DNA of 64,000 bases from NCBI RefSeq assembly GCF_003966145.1, contig NZ_RXNR01000011.1, positions 1 to 64,000 of the forward strand. Direction: 5' to 3'. Shown one piece after another: positions 18,063-26,921 of the stretch. The notes beneath the pieces were generated by a model that had not been told where the DNA came from, searched no databases, and saw nothing but the letters and a program-made list of their open reading frames with translations. Made by a program: the position numbers and the translations under genes. Source of the DNA: Lysinibacillus telephonicus (GTDB taxonomy: Bacteria; Bacillota; Bacilli; Bacillales_A; Planococcaceae). The stretch's first letter is position 1. Every line of letters begins with the position of its first letter.

Positions 18063-19257
18063 ATTCACGTGAAGGATCTTTAGACATTATAAATGTTATT
18101 TCACTTATTAATATAACAACAATCGCAGGTACAAAAAATAATGGTTGTTCAATAGCACAAATTAGAACAATGAATGCTTGTACTACCATAAAAATGCGTA
18201 ATACTTTTTGAACAGCTTTTTTTCTAAGATTGCTATCAATTGGATAAAGCCTATCCATTCGAAAGTCTGAAGATGACAGCAGCGCATATTTTAATTGAAG
18301 CGTTGTTGCAAAGGATAAAGCACCGGCTACAACCCATATAACAATTGGAATATTGACAAAAATTGCTATCACCCCAGAGATAAACGTTAAGCGAACCCAG
18401 AGATAAAAATGGTCATCTGTGCGGATAAACGTTCTGAACACTAAATAATTATGAGCATTTTCTTTTTTATATGGTATTAAATTATAAACAAAGTTTAGCC
18501 AGCCACGACGTCGAATTGACCCCCGTAAATGTGGTACATCAGTAAAGTAGTTTGCAAAGCGATAGAACCCCATCATACGGTTTTGTTCTAATTTTACAAA
18601 ATGCTCATAAGGCACTGGCTGTACCTTAACCCTTCTTTTCAACGAGCTATTATAGAAAATCAATAACACTACAAAAATAATAGCCAATGCAAAATTAGAA
18701 GAGAGCATCGCTTGAACTGTTAGTATTGAAATGACTACTCTAACAATTCGATCTACAAACGTATTGCTCCCTCGATTGCAATAGCGATAATTAAATTCAA
18801 TTTGCACATTCAAATATTTTAAAATAACGACCACAGCTAGCCCCAGCCAAATAAATGTAGAGGATAGCTCTGTTACTGTATTTAATAATGGGATACCTAT
18901 AATGTAAACAACAACCGCAAGTCCTACTTGAGACCAAAATGTCCAGTTGAGCGCTCTATTAAAGAAATAGGACATTTTAGATTCCAAAGGTAATAAATAC
19001 ACTTGGTCAGGTTCTCGCAATAACGTAACAGGACGACTGAATGCTAAAATAAGGCCGACAATAGCCGCTACAACCCATTCACCAGGAAACGCATCAGAAA
19101 CAACTTTTAACCACTCACTATATTGATATCCAACCGCACCAATGACAAAGACTAGTACGAGCGCCAAATGCCCTGTGAAAACAAAGCGCATATATTTTTG
19201 CACTTCATTTATATAGTGATTAAATCGTTTTGACCAAACTTCCTGCAAATTATTCAT
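18061..19257 (-). CDS. ecsB: ABC transporter permease EcsB
   Basis: EcsB is the membrane half of the Ecs transporter, needed in B. subtilis for normal exoprotein secretion, processing by regulated intramembrane proteolysis and competence. The 398-residue protein has about ten hydrophobic segments in pairs (starting near residues 28, 57, 110 and 135) and the characteristic LLREPDQVYLLPLE stretch. It overlaps the ecsA end by eight bases, with GAGGAG inside ecsA as its ribosome site. No ecsC homologue follows; the repeat array does. Confidence 0.88.
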   Translation of the reverse strand: MNNLQEVWSKRFNHYINEVQKYMRFVFTGHLALVLVFVIGAVGYQYSEWLKVVSDAFPGEWVVAAIVGLILAFSRPVTLLREPDQVYLLPLESKMSYFFNRALNWTFWSQVGLAVVVYIIGIPLLNTVTELSSTFIWLGLAVVVILKYLNVQIEFNYRYCNRGSNTFVDRIVRVVISILTVQAMLSSNFALAIIFVVLLIFYNSSLKRRVKVQPVPYEHFVKLEQNRMMGFYRFANYFTDVPHLRGSIRRRGWLNFVYNLIPYKKENAHNYLVFRTFIRTDDHFYLWVRLTFISGVIAIFVNIPIVIWVVAGALSFATTLQLKYALLSSSDFRMDRLYPIDSNLRKKAVQKVLRIFMVVQAFIVLICAIEQPLFFVPAIVVILISEITFIMSKDPSRE

Positions 19258-19990
19258 TATAGGTCTCCTCGGTCATTGCGATATATAAATCATCTAATGT
19301 AGCATTTGGCATATTAAAGCTTTTTCTTAAATCATCCATCGTCCCTTGTGCACGAACTTGTCCTTCATGCAATAAAATAATTCGGTCACAATGCTTTTCA
19401 GCAGTCGATAAAATATGCGTGGACATTAAAATTGAAGCGCCTTCCTTTTTCTTCTCATCCACTTGATCAAGCAAAGACTGAATACCAAGAGGATCAAGGC
19501 CGACAAACGGCTCATCAATAATATAAAGCTGAGGATTAACTAGGAACGCACACATTATCATTACTTTTTGACGCATTCCTTTTGAAAAATGCGAAGGAAA
19601 CCAATTAAGACGCTTCTCCATTCTGAATTCCTTTAGTAATTCCTGTGAACGATTTTTTAGTGTATTTTCATCTATTCCATAAGCCATTGCAGTTAATTCA
19701 AGGTGCTCTTTTAAAGTTAATTCATCATATAATACTGGCGTTTCAGGTATATAAGAAAATGATGATCGATATAAATCAATATTTTCATTTAACGTTACGC
19801 CATTTAATCGAATTTCTCCTCGTTGTGGAAGGAGTGTACCGATAATATGCTTTATCGTTGTACTTTTTCCCGCACCATTTAAACCAATTAATCCAACTAG
19901 CTCTCCTTTTTCTATAGAAAAAGATAAATCTTTAATTACTGGTTTTCTCGTATAGCCGCCTGTAACATCAGTTAGTTGTAACAATGTCAT
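19250..19990 (-). CDS. ecsA: ABC transporter ATP-binding protein EcsA
   Basis: The ATPase of the Ecs system, 246 residues, has Walker A (GLNGAGKST), a signature SKGMRQKVMIMCAF, Walker B (LYIIDEPFVGLDP) and the switch histidine in MSTHIL. Divergence from hit and coupling to ecsB repeat the B. subtilis arrangement. The transported substrate is not established in the family. Confidence 0.92.
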   Translation of the reverse strand: MTLLQLTDVTGGYTRKPVIKDLSFSIEKGELVGLIGLNGAGKSTTIKHIIGTLLPQRGEIRLNGVTLNENIDLYRSSFSYIPETPVLYDELTLKEHLELTAMAYGIDENTLKNRSQELLKEFRMEKRLNWFPSHFSKGMRQKVMIMCAFLVNPQLYIIDEPFVGLDPLGIQSLLDQVDEKKKEGASILMSTHILSTAEKHCDRIILLHEGQVRAQGTMDDLRKSFNMPNATLDDLYIAMTEETYNE

Positions 19991-20095
19991 TTTTTAACGT
20001 CACTCCTATTCTTTCTACAGTTTAACAAAAAATGCGAATGGAATCAGTTGTCATATGTTAAAATAAATTAAAACTTGTTTGAAAGGATGTTTCCT

Positions 20096-20521
20096 ATGAG
20101 CGATTGCATTTTTTGCAAGATTATTGATGGTACTATTCCAAGCGTGAAAGTCTATGAAGATGAGAACGTCTATGCTTTCATGGATGTTGCACCTTTAACG
20201 AAAGGTCATACTTTATTAATTCCAAAACAACATGTAAAAGATCTTTTTGAAATGCCAGAGGAAGTAGCAAAAAATCTATATGGAGCTGCACCAAAAATCG
20301 CTAATGCAATTAAATCGGCATTTAACCCTGCTGGTATGAATACATTAAATAATAATGATGCGTTTGCCGGACAAACTGTTTTCCACTACCACTTACATTT
20401 TATACCACGCTACGATGAAAATGATGGACTAAAAGTAAAATGGGAAACAAAACAAAACGAATTTACACCTGAAGCATTACAATCAATTGCTGCACAAATT
20501 CATGATAAATTAAATGCTTAG
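20096..20521 (+). CDS. hit: HIT-family nucleotide-binding protein Hit
   Basis: This is a histidine-triad nucleotide hydrolase or transferase of the HINT/Fhit branch, 141 residues. The N-terminal CIFCKI zinc-site cysteines, GHTLLIPKQH and the triad HYHLHFIPR are all present. The ATG at 20096 lies 8 nt after AAAGGA and matches the family N-terminus (MSDCIFCKI); in-frame starts upstream (20075) have no site. Its physiological substrate is unknown. It is divergent from ecsAB as in B. subtilis. Confidence 0.93.
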   Translation: MSDCIFCKIIDGTIPSVKVYEDENVYAFMDVAPLTKGHTLLIPKQHVKDLFEMPEEVAKNLYGAAPKIANAIKSAFNPAGMNTLNNNDAFAGQTVFHYHLHFIPRYDENDGLKVKWETKQNEFTPEALQSIAAQIHDKLNA

Positions 20522-20705
20522 TATCTTGAATTAACCGAAAATACTATAAATTTCAGCAAAGATTCAACTATGAAACATCTCTCTTTAAAGAATATGAAAC
20601 TATGTTTTTTCTATTCTATTACATGAGGTTGCAAATTATTTATTTTACAATTAAAATCATATGTAAGTTTCGCTAACGGCAAAGAGTGCACGTTGGGAAA
20701 TGGAT

Positions 20706-20728
20706 GAGCATAGAACTGCAGAGGAGAG
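20706..20728 (+). promoter_or_regulatory. Candidate TRAP-binding triplets over the trpP ribosome site
   Basis: GAG (20706), TAG (20711), GAG (20721) and GAG (20726) include two pairs with 2-nt spacers and cover the Shine-Dalgarno of trpP; another GAG lies near 20683. In B. subtilis, tryptophan-loaded TRAP represses trpP translation by binding such triplets. Only four to five triplets are seen, fewer than the usual nine or more. Confidence 0.4.
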
Positions 20729-20735
20729 ATTTGAA

Positions 20736-21269
20736 TTGAATACAAAGAATCTTGTTTTAATGGCGCTTTTAGTTGGTGTAGGAGCTGCGCTTTATCTAAT
20801 TATCCCAGGCTACGGTGAGGGGATGAAACCGGACTTTATGCTAACAATGATGTTTATCGGAATATTATTATTCCCTACATTTAAAGAAACATTTTTATTA
20901 GCAATTACGACTGGTGTCCTTTCCGGATTATTTTCATCATTCCCTGGTGGATTTGTACCAAATATAATTGATAAAGTTGTTACAGGCATAATCTTTTTTG
21001 TTGTTGTTGTTTTATTACGACATGCCGCACAAAAGGTTGCAGTTGGAACTGTATTAGTTTGCTTAGGAACACTTCTTTCTGGAGTAACTTTCCTATCTAT
21101 GGCACTAGTATTAGTAGGTTTACCTGGCGATGCTGCTTTTGGTGTACTTTTCGCAACTGTAGTATTACCGGCTGTTGTTTTAAATGCTGTTGCATTTATC
21201 ATCATCTACCCAATTATCACAAGTCTATTAAAACGCTCGAACTTCAACACATCGGTTTCACAAGCGTAG
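20736..21269 (+). CDS. trpP: Tryptophan transporter TrpP
   Basis: An integral membrane protein of 177 residues with five or six hydrophobic segments, closely following B. subtilis TrpP (YhaG): a GAALYLIIPG start, GMKPDFMLTMMFIGILLFP, FPGGFVPNIIDK and a VVLPAVVLNAVAFIIIYPI end. It belongs to the small S-component-like transporters. I chose the TTG at 20736, which lies about 7 nt after GAGGAGAG and matches the family start. The longer frame from 20700 would put the ribosome site inside the gene. Confidence 0.85.
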   Translation: MNTKNLVLMALLVGVGAALYLIIPGYGEGMKPDFMLTMMFIGILLFPTFKETFLLAITTGVLSGLFSSFPGGFVPNIIDKVVTGIIFFVVVVLLRHAAQKVAVGTVLVCLGTLLSGVTFLSMALVLVGLPGDAAFGVLFATVVLPAVVLNAVAFIIIYPIITSLLKRSNFNTSVSQA

Positions 21270-21275
21270 TTAGTT

Positions 21276-21323
21276 AGTGTAGACAAAGTCTTTCATATGA
21301 CTTTGTCTACACTTATTTTTTTG
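21276..21323 (+). terminator. Terminator of trpP
   Basis: A perfect 15-bp stem (AGTGTAGACAAAGTC with its complement at 21299-21313) and an 8-nt loop, followed by TATTTTTTT. Confidence 0.9.
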
Positions 21324-21490
21324 GCTTTAAACGAATTTCCTTATAGCATTTTTAACAGCCACTTCAGCTTTTTTAATTTGCCTTTTCATGGTTTAATAAG
21401 TTTAAGAATAGTAAAATTTTTTAAATAGAAAGTGATTACCTATCCCATATTAAGTAATAACTATACAAGTAAAATAAGGAGATGACTAAT

Positions 21491-21868
21491 ATGCGCGGAA
21501 AACCATTTTTAATCGGATTATCAACAGGAGTTATTGGAGGAATCGCAGCAATTTTATTGACAACACCACAATCTGGACAGCAGATCCGTTCGAATATCGT
21601 TTCAAATGCAAAAAAAACAAAGACGACTTTAAAAGAAATGAAAGTGCATTCACAATCATTAAAAGAGTCTTTTTCGACATTAAAATATGAAGCGAAAAAT
21701 AATATACCAAAAATAATTAATGACTTAAAATATTCTATTACCAATTTCAGGGATGAAATCGAACCTGAAACATTAAAGTTAAAAGAAGAAATAGCAGGAT
21801 TGCAGAAAACCATTACAGAAATCGAGAATAATCTTTCAGAAATAAATAATAAAAAGAAAAATGAATAG
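21491..21868 (+). CDS. YtxH-domain protein (YhaH-like)
   Basis: The 125-residue protein starts with a glycine-rich membrane segment (FLIGLSTGVIGGIAAILL, about 5-22) followed by TPQSGQQIR, typical of YtxH/general-stress small proteins. A long charged, coiled-coil-like C-terminus follows. Its position between trpP and scoC equals that of B. subtilis yhaH. The ATG at 21491 lies about 9 nt after AAGGAG; the ATG at 21482 touches that site. Its function is unknown. Confidence 0.78.
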   Translation: MRGKPFLIGLSTGVIGGIAAILLTTPQSGQQIRSNIVSNAKKTKTTLKEMKVHSQSLKESFSTLKYEAKNNIPKIINDLKYSITNFRDEIEPETLKLKEEIAGLQKTITEIENNLSEINNKKKNE

Positions 21869-22049
21869 ATAGATTTATACTCAAAATTACCTAAAAAATA
21901 TCGTTTCATTAAGTAATTTTCAATCATTTTTAAGTAATTTATGGCATTTTTTAGGCAACTTCCAATTATTTAATTTTTCTAACTTTAAACTTTTTTCTTT
22001 TATTGCTATAATATTTTCATAATGTTAATGAAAGAAGAAGGTGATTGCT

Positions 22050-22604
22050 TTGTCTGATGAAACATACACAATGAAGGAAGCAATGCTTTATAGTCAAAGA
22101 ATTGCTCAATTGTCAAAAGCACTTTGGAAAGCTGTAGAAAAAGACTGGCAACAATGGATTAAACCTTATGATTTAAACATCAATGAACATCACATTTTAT
22201 GGATCTCATACCATTTAAAGGGCGCATCTATTTCAGATGTTGCGAGATTTGGCGTAATGCATGTTTCAACCGCTTTCAATTTTTCGAAAAAGCTAGAAGA
22301 AAGAGGCTTATTGAAGTTTTCAAAACGTGATGACGACAAACGCAATACATATGTCGAACTCACAGAAAAAGGTACCGAGCTTATTTTACTTATGTATGAT
22401 CATTATTACGATACACATCATTCAATCCTTGAAGGCTCACTAGCATTAAAAGAATTATATGGTAGATTCCCAGAGTTTTTAGATGTGATGGCCGTAATTC
22501 GAAACATTTATGGTGAAGATTTTATCGAAATCTTTGAACGATCATTCAAAAACTTTAAAGAATCTTTAGTTGAAGAGGCTGACACAGTTAGTGTTAAAAG
22601 ATAA
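22050..22604 (+). CDS. scoC: Transition-state regulator ScoC (Hpr)
   Basis: ScoC is a MarR-type DNA-binding repressor of extracellular protease, motility and sporulation genes. The winged helix-turn-helix region is strongly conserved ([19 protein letters not shown], then [19 protein letters not shown] and [15 protein letters not shown]). At 184 residues it is slightly shorter than B. subtilis ScoC, lacking its acidic tail. The TTG at 22050 lies 8 nt after AAGAAGG and is preferred to the GTG at 22041. Confidence 0.93.
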   Translation: MSDETYTMKEAMLYSQRIAQLSKALWKAVEKDWQQWIKPYDLNINEHHILWISYHLKGASISDVARFGVMHVSTAFNFSKKLEERGLLKFSKRDDDKRNTYVELTEKGTELILLMYDHYYDTHHSILEGSLALKELYGRFPEFLDVMAVIRNIYGEDFIEIFERSFKNFKESLVEEADTVSVKR

Positions 22605-22666
22605 ATAAATTACTTGATAAACTTACTAGGTGAATGAATAATTTACAAAATGTCAAGGATTACTAT

Positions 22667-22692
22667 GAGTGTAGCGATACACTCTTTTTCTT
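22667..22692 (+). terminator. Terminator of scoC
   Basis: GAGTGT pairs with ACACTC around a short loop, followed by TTTTTCTTTTT. Confidence 0.8.
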
Positions 22693-22783
22693 TTTCCTGA
22701 ATTGTTTGTTTTAAAAGTATAGTATTTCACCTTTTTTTCATATACAATATTTTCACTATCACTCGTTAAAGGGGTTATCAAAT

Positions 22784-23326
22784 TTGCATTGCTGGAAAAC
22801 AATTAACATTAAAACGGAATATGGAACAGCATGGCTATCAATTATGTCTGTAACTTTATTTGTCATCGTGTTTTCATTTTCATTTGTATTATTTGATCGG
22901 ATACACCCTACCCTTTACCGGGATGATTATTTTTGGCTTTTTTCTATATCCGTCATCCTACTTTATCCATTTCATAAAGTTGTCCATTATTTTTCATTAT
23001 TCGAATATAGAAAATCTGTAAAACTACGCATCCGAATTGATCATAAATTTATCCCAATTATCCGTATGCGTATTAAGACATTAATTCCAAAAAGACGTTA
23101 TATATTAACATTACTTGCACCATTTATTTTAATAAATTGCATATTAGTTATTCTCTTATTAGCTTACCCGCAATTTACACATTATATATGTTTATTGCTT
23201 TCGTATCATTGTAGTATTTGCTTAATCGACATACTATATGTTAAAAATTTAATACTTGCACCAAAAAACTCGGTAATTGAAGAAACTCCAAAAGGGTACG
23301 AAATTTTAGTTCCGCCTGCGCTATAA
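22784..23326 (+). CDS. DUF3267-like membrane protein
   Basis: A 180-residue membrane protein with four hydrophobic segments (about 18-42, 49-70, 103-127 and 130-150). HKVVHYF resembles the histidine region of the DUF3267/zincin-like membrane family, and the end GYEILVPPAL is typical of it. The function is unknown. It starts at a TTG 9 nt after AAAGGGG. The place between scoC and prsA corresponds to uncharacterised yha genes in B. subtilis. Confidence 0.6.
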   Translation: MHCWKTINIKTEYGTAWLSIMSVTLFVIVFSFSFVLFDRIHPTLYRDDYFWLFSISVILLYPFHKVVHYFSLFEYRKSVKLRIRIDHKFIPIIRMRIKTLIPKRRYILTLLAPFILINCILVILLLAYPQFTHYICLLLSYHCSICLIDILYVKNLILAPKNSVIEETPKGYEILVPPAL

Positions 23327-23398
23327 AAGTGTATTTGCTTGTATTATTTTAACTTTTTTTGTTATCCTTAAAGGAAGTGAAAGAGGGGAGGAATAGAC

Positions 23399-23584
23399 TT
23401 GCTACTTCTAGTTGTAGTGCTATTCTCGGTGTTTTATTTATTTCAAATTAATCGTATGACATATGCACTTGTTATACAGAAAGAAATACCAGAAGAAAAA
23501 CATGAAAAAATATTCCGTACAATTAATGTACTTATAACTATTCTATTAGTTTCCTTTTATATTGAAGTATCCTTCGCTATGTAA
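23399..23584 (+). CDS. Small two-helix membrane protein, unknown
   Basis: A 61-residue protein with a hydrophobic N-terminus (1-20) and a second hydrophobic segment (44-60) around a charged centre (IQKEIPEEKHEKIFR). It starts at a TTG 7 nt after GGGGAGG, a strong site that supports it being real. It is 72 nt downstream of the DUF3267-like gene. I recognise no family. Confidence 0.55.
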   Translation: MLLLVVVLFSVFYLFQINRMTYALVIQKEIPEEKHEKIFRTINVLITILLVSFYIEVSFAM

Positions 23585-23610
23585 GTTTCGAATCGCAATT
23601 CGAACAATAA

Positions 23611-23640
23611 AAAGAGCTAAAGGCGTTTGCCTTTAGCTCC
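23611..23640 (-). terminator. Terminator of the YjcZ-type gene
   Basis: GAGCTAAAGG pairs with CCTTTAGCTC (23614-23639), followed by TTTTTATT on the minus strand. Confidence 0.8.
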
Positions 23641-23665
23641 CAGTTGTATTTATACTTGTTAAATA

Positions 23666-23773
23666 TTAGTAGATGAACGCTGCACCAACAATAATTAATA
23701 AGATGAACAATACAACTAATAACGCAAATCCATTACCATGGCCGTATTCGCCACCACCGTAGTTGCCTCCCAT
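23666..23773 (-). CDS. YjcZ-family tiny sporulation membrane protein
   Basis: A 35-residue protein: a Gly/Tyr/Asn-rich head ([16 protein letters not shown]) followed by one membrane helix ([18 protein letters not shown]). This is the signature of the YjcZ-type tiny transmembrane proteins made during sporulation in Bacillus. The ATG at 23773 has AAAGGGGG 6-7 nt upstream and the gene has its own terminator. It is divergent from prsA. Confidence 0.85.
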   Translation of the reverse strand: MGGNYGGGEYGHGNGFALLVVLFILLIIVGAAFIY

Positions 23774-23923
23774 CACGACACCCCCTTTCAAAGTCTATAT
23801 TATGCACCCGTGTTATTGGTACCTAGGCAAACGAACATGCAACCATTTTGTTTTTTAATCGTTTATGTTATAGTTACTATTGATTTAACTGATTTTAAAT
23901 GATGTTAGGAGAGTATTATACCG

Positions 23924-24826
23924 ATGAAAAAACCATTATTAGCATTAACACTTGCTACTTCTGTCTTCGCACTAGCTGCATGTAACTCGGGCGATGAAGT
24001 AGTTGTATCAACAACGTATGGCGATATTACAAAAGATCAATTTTATGAAGACATAAAAAACCTTGCTGGGAATGCATTATTAGAACAAGTAGTCATTGAA
24101 CAAATTCTTGAAAATAACTATGAAGTAACAGATGAAGAAGTGGAAGAACAATTCAATACTGTTAAAGAACAATATGGTGACTCTTTCCAATCAGTATTAG
24201 AAGCAAACGGCCTAACTGAAAGTGCATTCAAGGATAATGTACGTTTCTCACTTCTACAAGAAAAAGCTACAAAAGATGTTGAAGTAACAGACGAAGAAAT
24301 TAAAAACTACTATGAACAAGGTAAATATGAATTAAATGCCCGTCATATTTTAGTTGCAGATGAAGAAACTGCAAATGAAGTAGTTGAGAAGCTTAACAAT
24401 GGTGGAGACTTCGCTAAATTAGCGGAAGAATATTCTCAAGATGGATCAGCTTCTAACGGCGGAGAACTTGGTTGGTTTACTGTTGGCTCAATGGTTCCAG
24501 AATTTAACGATGCTGCTTATGCATTAGAAGTTAATGAAATTAGTGAACCAGTAAAATCACAATTCGGCTACCATATTATCCAAGTTACGGACAAGCGTGA
24601 AGTTAAAGATTACGGCACTTTAGAAGAGAAAAAAGATGAAATTAAAGAAGCAATTGCAGCTACTAAAGGCGACTGGAATGCAAAAATCAAAGAGTTAGTA
24701 AAAGAAGCTGATATCGATATTAAAGATGAAGACTTAAAAGCAGCTTTAGATCACTACACAACATCATCAGATTCTGACGGAGCTAAAGAAGATTCAAAAG
24801 AAGAGACTAAAGAAGAAGCTAAATAA
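23924..24826 (+). CDS. prsA: Foldase lipoprotein PrsA
   Basis: PrsA is a membrane-anchored peptidyl-prolyl isomerase that folds secreted proteins at the membrane-wall interface. It has a signal peptide with lipobox ALAAC (Cys20), a SurA-like N-domain and a parvulin domain (about 138-228) with ARHILVAD, the [15 protein letters not shown] motif and FGYHIIQV. The Lys/Glu-rich C-terminal tail is usual. It is full length at 300 residues. Proximity to ecsAB and scoC makes this a secretion-related neighbourhood, as in B. subtilis. Confidence 0.95.
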   Translation: MKKPLLALTLATSVFALAACNSGDEVVVSTTYGDITKDQFYEDIKNLAGNALLEQVVIEQILENNYEVTDEEVEEQFNTVKEQYGDSFQSVLEANGLTESAFKDNVRFSLLQEKATKDVEVTDEEIKNYYEQGKYELNARHILVADEETANEVVEKLNNGGDFAKLAEEYSQDGSASNGGELGWFTVGSMVPEFNDAAYALEVNEISEPVKSQFGYHIIQVTDKREVKDYGTLEEKKDEIKEAIAATKGDWNAKIKELVKEADIDIKDEDLKAALDHYTTSSDSDGAKEDSKEETKEEAK

Positions 24827-24842
24827 TAAAATAATAATAAAC

Positions 24843-24880
24843 AAAACACACCGTGTAACTTTTATGCGGTGTGTTTTGTT
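24843..24880 (+). terminator. Terminator of prsA
   Basis: AAAACACACCG pairs with CGGTGTGTTTT around a 13-nt loop, followed by a T-rich tail. Confidence 0.8.
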
Positions 24881-24934
24881 CTGAATAATCCCAGTAGCAT
24901 AGGGTTTTGCGTTTATGATACTTGTATTCTTTAT

Positions 24935-25264
24935 TTAAGCTTTCTTTACAAACTCTGATTTTAATTTCATTGCACCAAACCCATCAATCTTACAATCAAT
25001 ATTGTGATCTCCTTCAACCAATCGAATATTTTTTACCTTCGTCCCTATTTTCAAAGTAGATGAACTCCCTTTTACTTTTAAATCCTTCATAACCACAACC
25101 GCGTCGCCATCTACTAAAATATTGCCATTTGCATCTTTAACAACTAAACCTTCTTCAACCTGCTCATCTACTGTCCATTCATATGCACATTCTGGACAAA
25201 TGAAAAGCTCTCCATCTTGATACGTATATTGTGAGTTACATTTCAGGCAATTTGGTAAATTCAA
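24935..25264 (-). CDS. yjdM: YjdM/PhnA zinc-ribbon protein
   Basis: The 109-residue protein has an N-terminal zinc ribbon (CLKC and CPEC pairs in [10 protein letters not shown] and [10 protein letters not shown]) and the C-terminal YjdM domain ([21 protein letters not shown]). E. coli YjdM (formerly PhnA) is no longer thought to act in phosphonate use. The TTG at 25264 lies 7-8 nt after GGAGG and matches the family start (M-LP-C-KC); a longer frame from an ATG at 25279 would contain that site. Confidence 0.85.
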   Translation of the reverse strand: MNLPNCLKCNSQYTYQDGELFICPECAYEWTVDEQVEEGLVVKDANGNILVDGDAVVVMKDLKVKGSSSTLKIGTKVKNIRLVEGDHNIDCKIDGFGAMKLKSEFVKKA

Positions 25265-25362
25265 TTTTATATCCTCCATTTTCCATTTATAAAAGTATAT
25301 ATAAGGTTATATTACTTTTCAATCTTTTTAATTTATAGACCGCCAAAGCGTATGTAATCAAA

Positions 25363-25394
25363 AAAGAGACACCCCAACTTTGGGATGCCTTCAA
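25363..25394 (-). terminator. Terminator of yhaM
   Basis: GGCATCCCA pairs (two wobbles) with TGGGGTGTC around AAGT, then CTTTTTT on the minus strand. Confidence 0.75.
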
Positions 25395-25400
25395 AATTAT

Positions 25401-26339
25401 TTATTCAAACGTTGGCTTATAGAATGAACGATTGTCTAATGCAAATAATCTTTCTGTAAATTCGCCAGGTTTAGTTTTTGACAATGCTCTTGTTAACATA
25501 TTCATTTTTGCATCAATATTATCAATGTAATGAAGAATTTCAGCCTCTTGAATCATTGGCTTTTTCGGGCTTCCCCATTCTTCTTTACCATGATGAGAAA
25601 GAACAATGTGTTTTAATACTACTACTTCCTCACCTTCAATACCCAACTCTTTTGCTGCTTGACCTATCTCATCCACCATAATTGAAATATGGCCTAATAA
25701 ATTACCCTCTACTGTATAAGAAGTTGCAATAGGGCCTGTAAGTTCCTTTACCTTACCTACATCGTGCAGAATTATTCCGGCATAAATTAAATCACGGTTT
25801 AAGGACGGATATAAGTCACAAATCGTCTTTCCAAGCCGCAGCATTGATACAACATGATCGAGCAAACCTGAAGCATAATCATGGTGGTTTTTAGATGCAG
25901 CTGGAAAAACTATTAGCTCAGGTTGATGCTTTTTAATTAAATATCTAGTAATTCTAGAAATACTAGGATTCTTAATTTCAAAGAAAAATTGTGTTAACTC
26001 CTCAAAAAGTTCCTCTTTAGGGGTAGTAGAAGAAGGCAATAAATCATTAATTTGAATTCCTTCATCAGCCTTCGCAACTCTTATTTGCTTAATGCGAAGT
26101 TGATTTTTTCCCCTATAGTCATGAATTTCTCCACCAATATGGACAATTACTTCTGGTTGGTAAATTTTTTCATGCTCTTCATTTGTATCCCAAAGCTTCG
26201 CCTCTATATCCCCACTCTTATCTTGTAAGATGAGTGTCATGAAAGGTTTTCCTACTGTTGTAACTCCTTTTATAGCTTGTTTAATTAATAGAAACTGATT
26301 AACTGGCTCACCCGCTTGGAGTTGTGTAATTCCTTTCAT
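25401..26339 (-). CDS. yhaM: 3'-5' exoribonuclease YhaM
   Basis: YhaM trims short single-stranded RNA and DNA from the 3' end. The N-terminal OB-fold domain covers about 1-100 ([19 protein letters not shown]). The HD phosphohydrolase domain follows, with HDVGK and the second histidine pair in [10 protein letters not shown]. The length of 312 residues matches B. subtilis YhaM. The ATG at 26339 has AAAGGAG 8-9 nt upstream; frames extending to 26432 lack a site and do not look like the family. Convergent with prsA. Confidence 0.92.
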   Translation of the reverse strand: MKGITQLQAGEPVNQFLLIKQAIKGVTTVGKPFMTLILQDKSGDIEAKLWDTNEEHEKIYQPEVIVHIGGEIHDYRGKNQLRIKQIRVAKADEGIQINDLLPSSTTPKEELFEELTQFFFEIKNPSISRITRYLIKKHQPELIVFPAASKNHHDYASGLLDHVVSMLRLGKTICDLYPSLNRDLIYAGIILHDVGKVKELTGPIATSYTVEGNLLGHISIMVDEIGQAAKELGIEGEEVVVLKHIVLSHHGKEEWGSPKKPMIQEAEILHYIDNIDAKMNMLTRALSKTKPGEFTERLFALDNRSFYKPTFE

Positions 26340-26551
26340 AAGCAAACACTCCTTTATTCGTTTATTACTTTTTATTCTCTTTTTCTTAATTCTATTGTAA
26401 CATGGGAACACAACTGAAACGATTGAAAACATAATGAACTCTATATAAAACTAATATTCCTTTAATACATCGATAAATCGATATTTTTCATGAATTATCT
26501 CAATATATTATGTATAATGTTAATATCTTCTATCTAAAGGGGTTGGATACT

Positions 26552-26737
26552 ATGGAGAATTATCGTTTTACAGCATTTGAAAAAACAGGGGAAGTTTTAT
26601 TCGATGAAGTATGGACTTTTGAAAGCGAAGCACTGGCAAAAGTAGAAGGACAAAAAAAAATTGAAGAAATGGCAGTAGCCGATAAAACCCATCGACTTGT
26701 GAATTCTTCAGGGAAGCTTATTCTATTTCATATTTAA
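26552..26737 (+). CDS. YhzD-like small protein
   Basis: A 61-residue soluble protein (YRFTAFEKTGEVLFDE at the start, THRLVNSSGKLILFH at the end) resembling the YhzD family, of unknown function. The ATG at 26552 lies 9 nt after AAAGGGG. The second tandem-repeat family begins one base after its stop codon, at 26738. Confidence 0.6.
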   Translation: MENYRFTAFEKTGEVLFDEVWTFESEALAKVEGQKKIEEMAVADKTHRLVNSSGKLILFHI

Positions 26738-26855
26738 GAGCGATATTGTCATAAATTAGGGCGATAACTTCACAAACATGGGCGATATTGTTAATCAGGA
26801 CGGTAACTTCACAAACATGGGCGATATTGTTAATCAGGGCGGTAACTTCACAAAT
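26738..26855. repeat. GGGCGATA tandem array C (21/18-nt units)
   Basis: Six units start at 26738, 26759, 26780, 26798, 26819 and 26837, giving lengths of 21, 21, 18, 21, 18 and a last partial unit. Each begins G(A/G)(G/A)CG(A/G)TA. Units 2+3 and 4+5 form two near-identical 39-nt pairs (TAACTTCACAAACAT then TATTGTTAATCA fillers). The array begins directly at the yhzD-like stop and lies between convergent genes. Confidence 0.85.
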
Positions 26856-26880
26856 GAAATATAATACGATATAAATTCAA

Positions 26881-26921
26881 AAATCGAGGCGATCCAAATT
26901 TTCGAACCGCCTCGATTTTTT
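26881..26921. terminator. Bidirectional terminator after the enoyl-CoA hydratase gene
   Basis: AAATCGAGGCG pairs with CGCCTCGATTT; T-rich runs follow on both strands. It overlaps the hydratase stop codon. Confidence 0.8.

Noticed and set aside
22628-22650. FadR-like half-site TGAATGA-ATAA after scoC
   Set aside because: The second half-site matches poorly and the position, just before the scoC terminator, is not a promoter.
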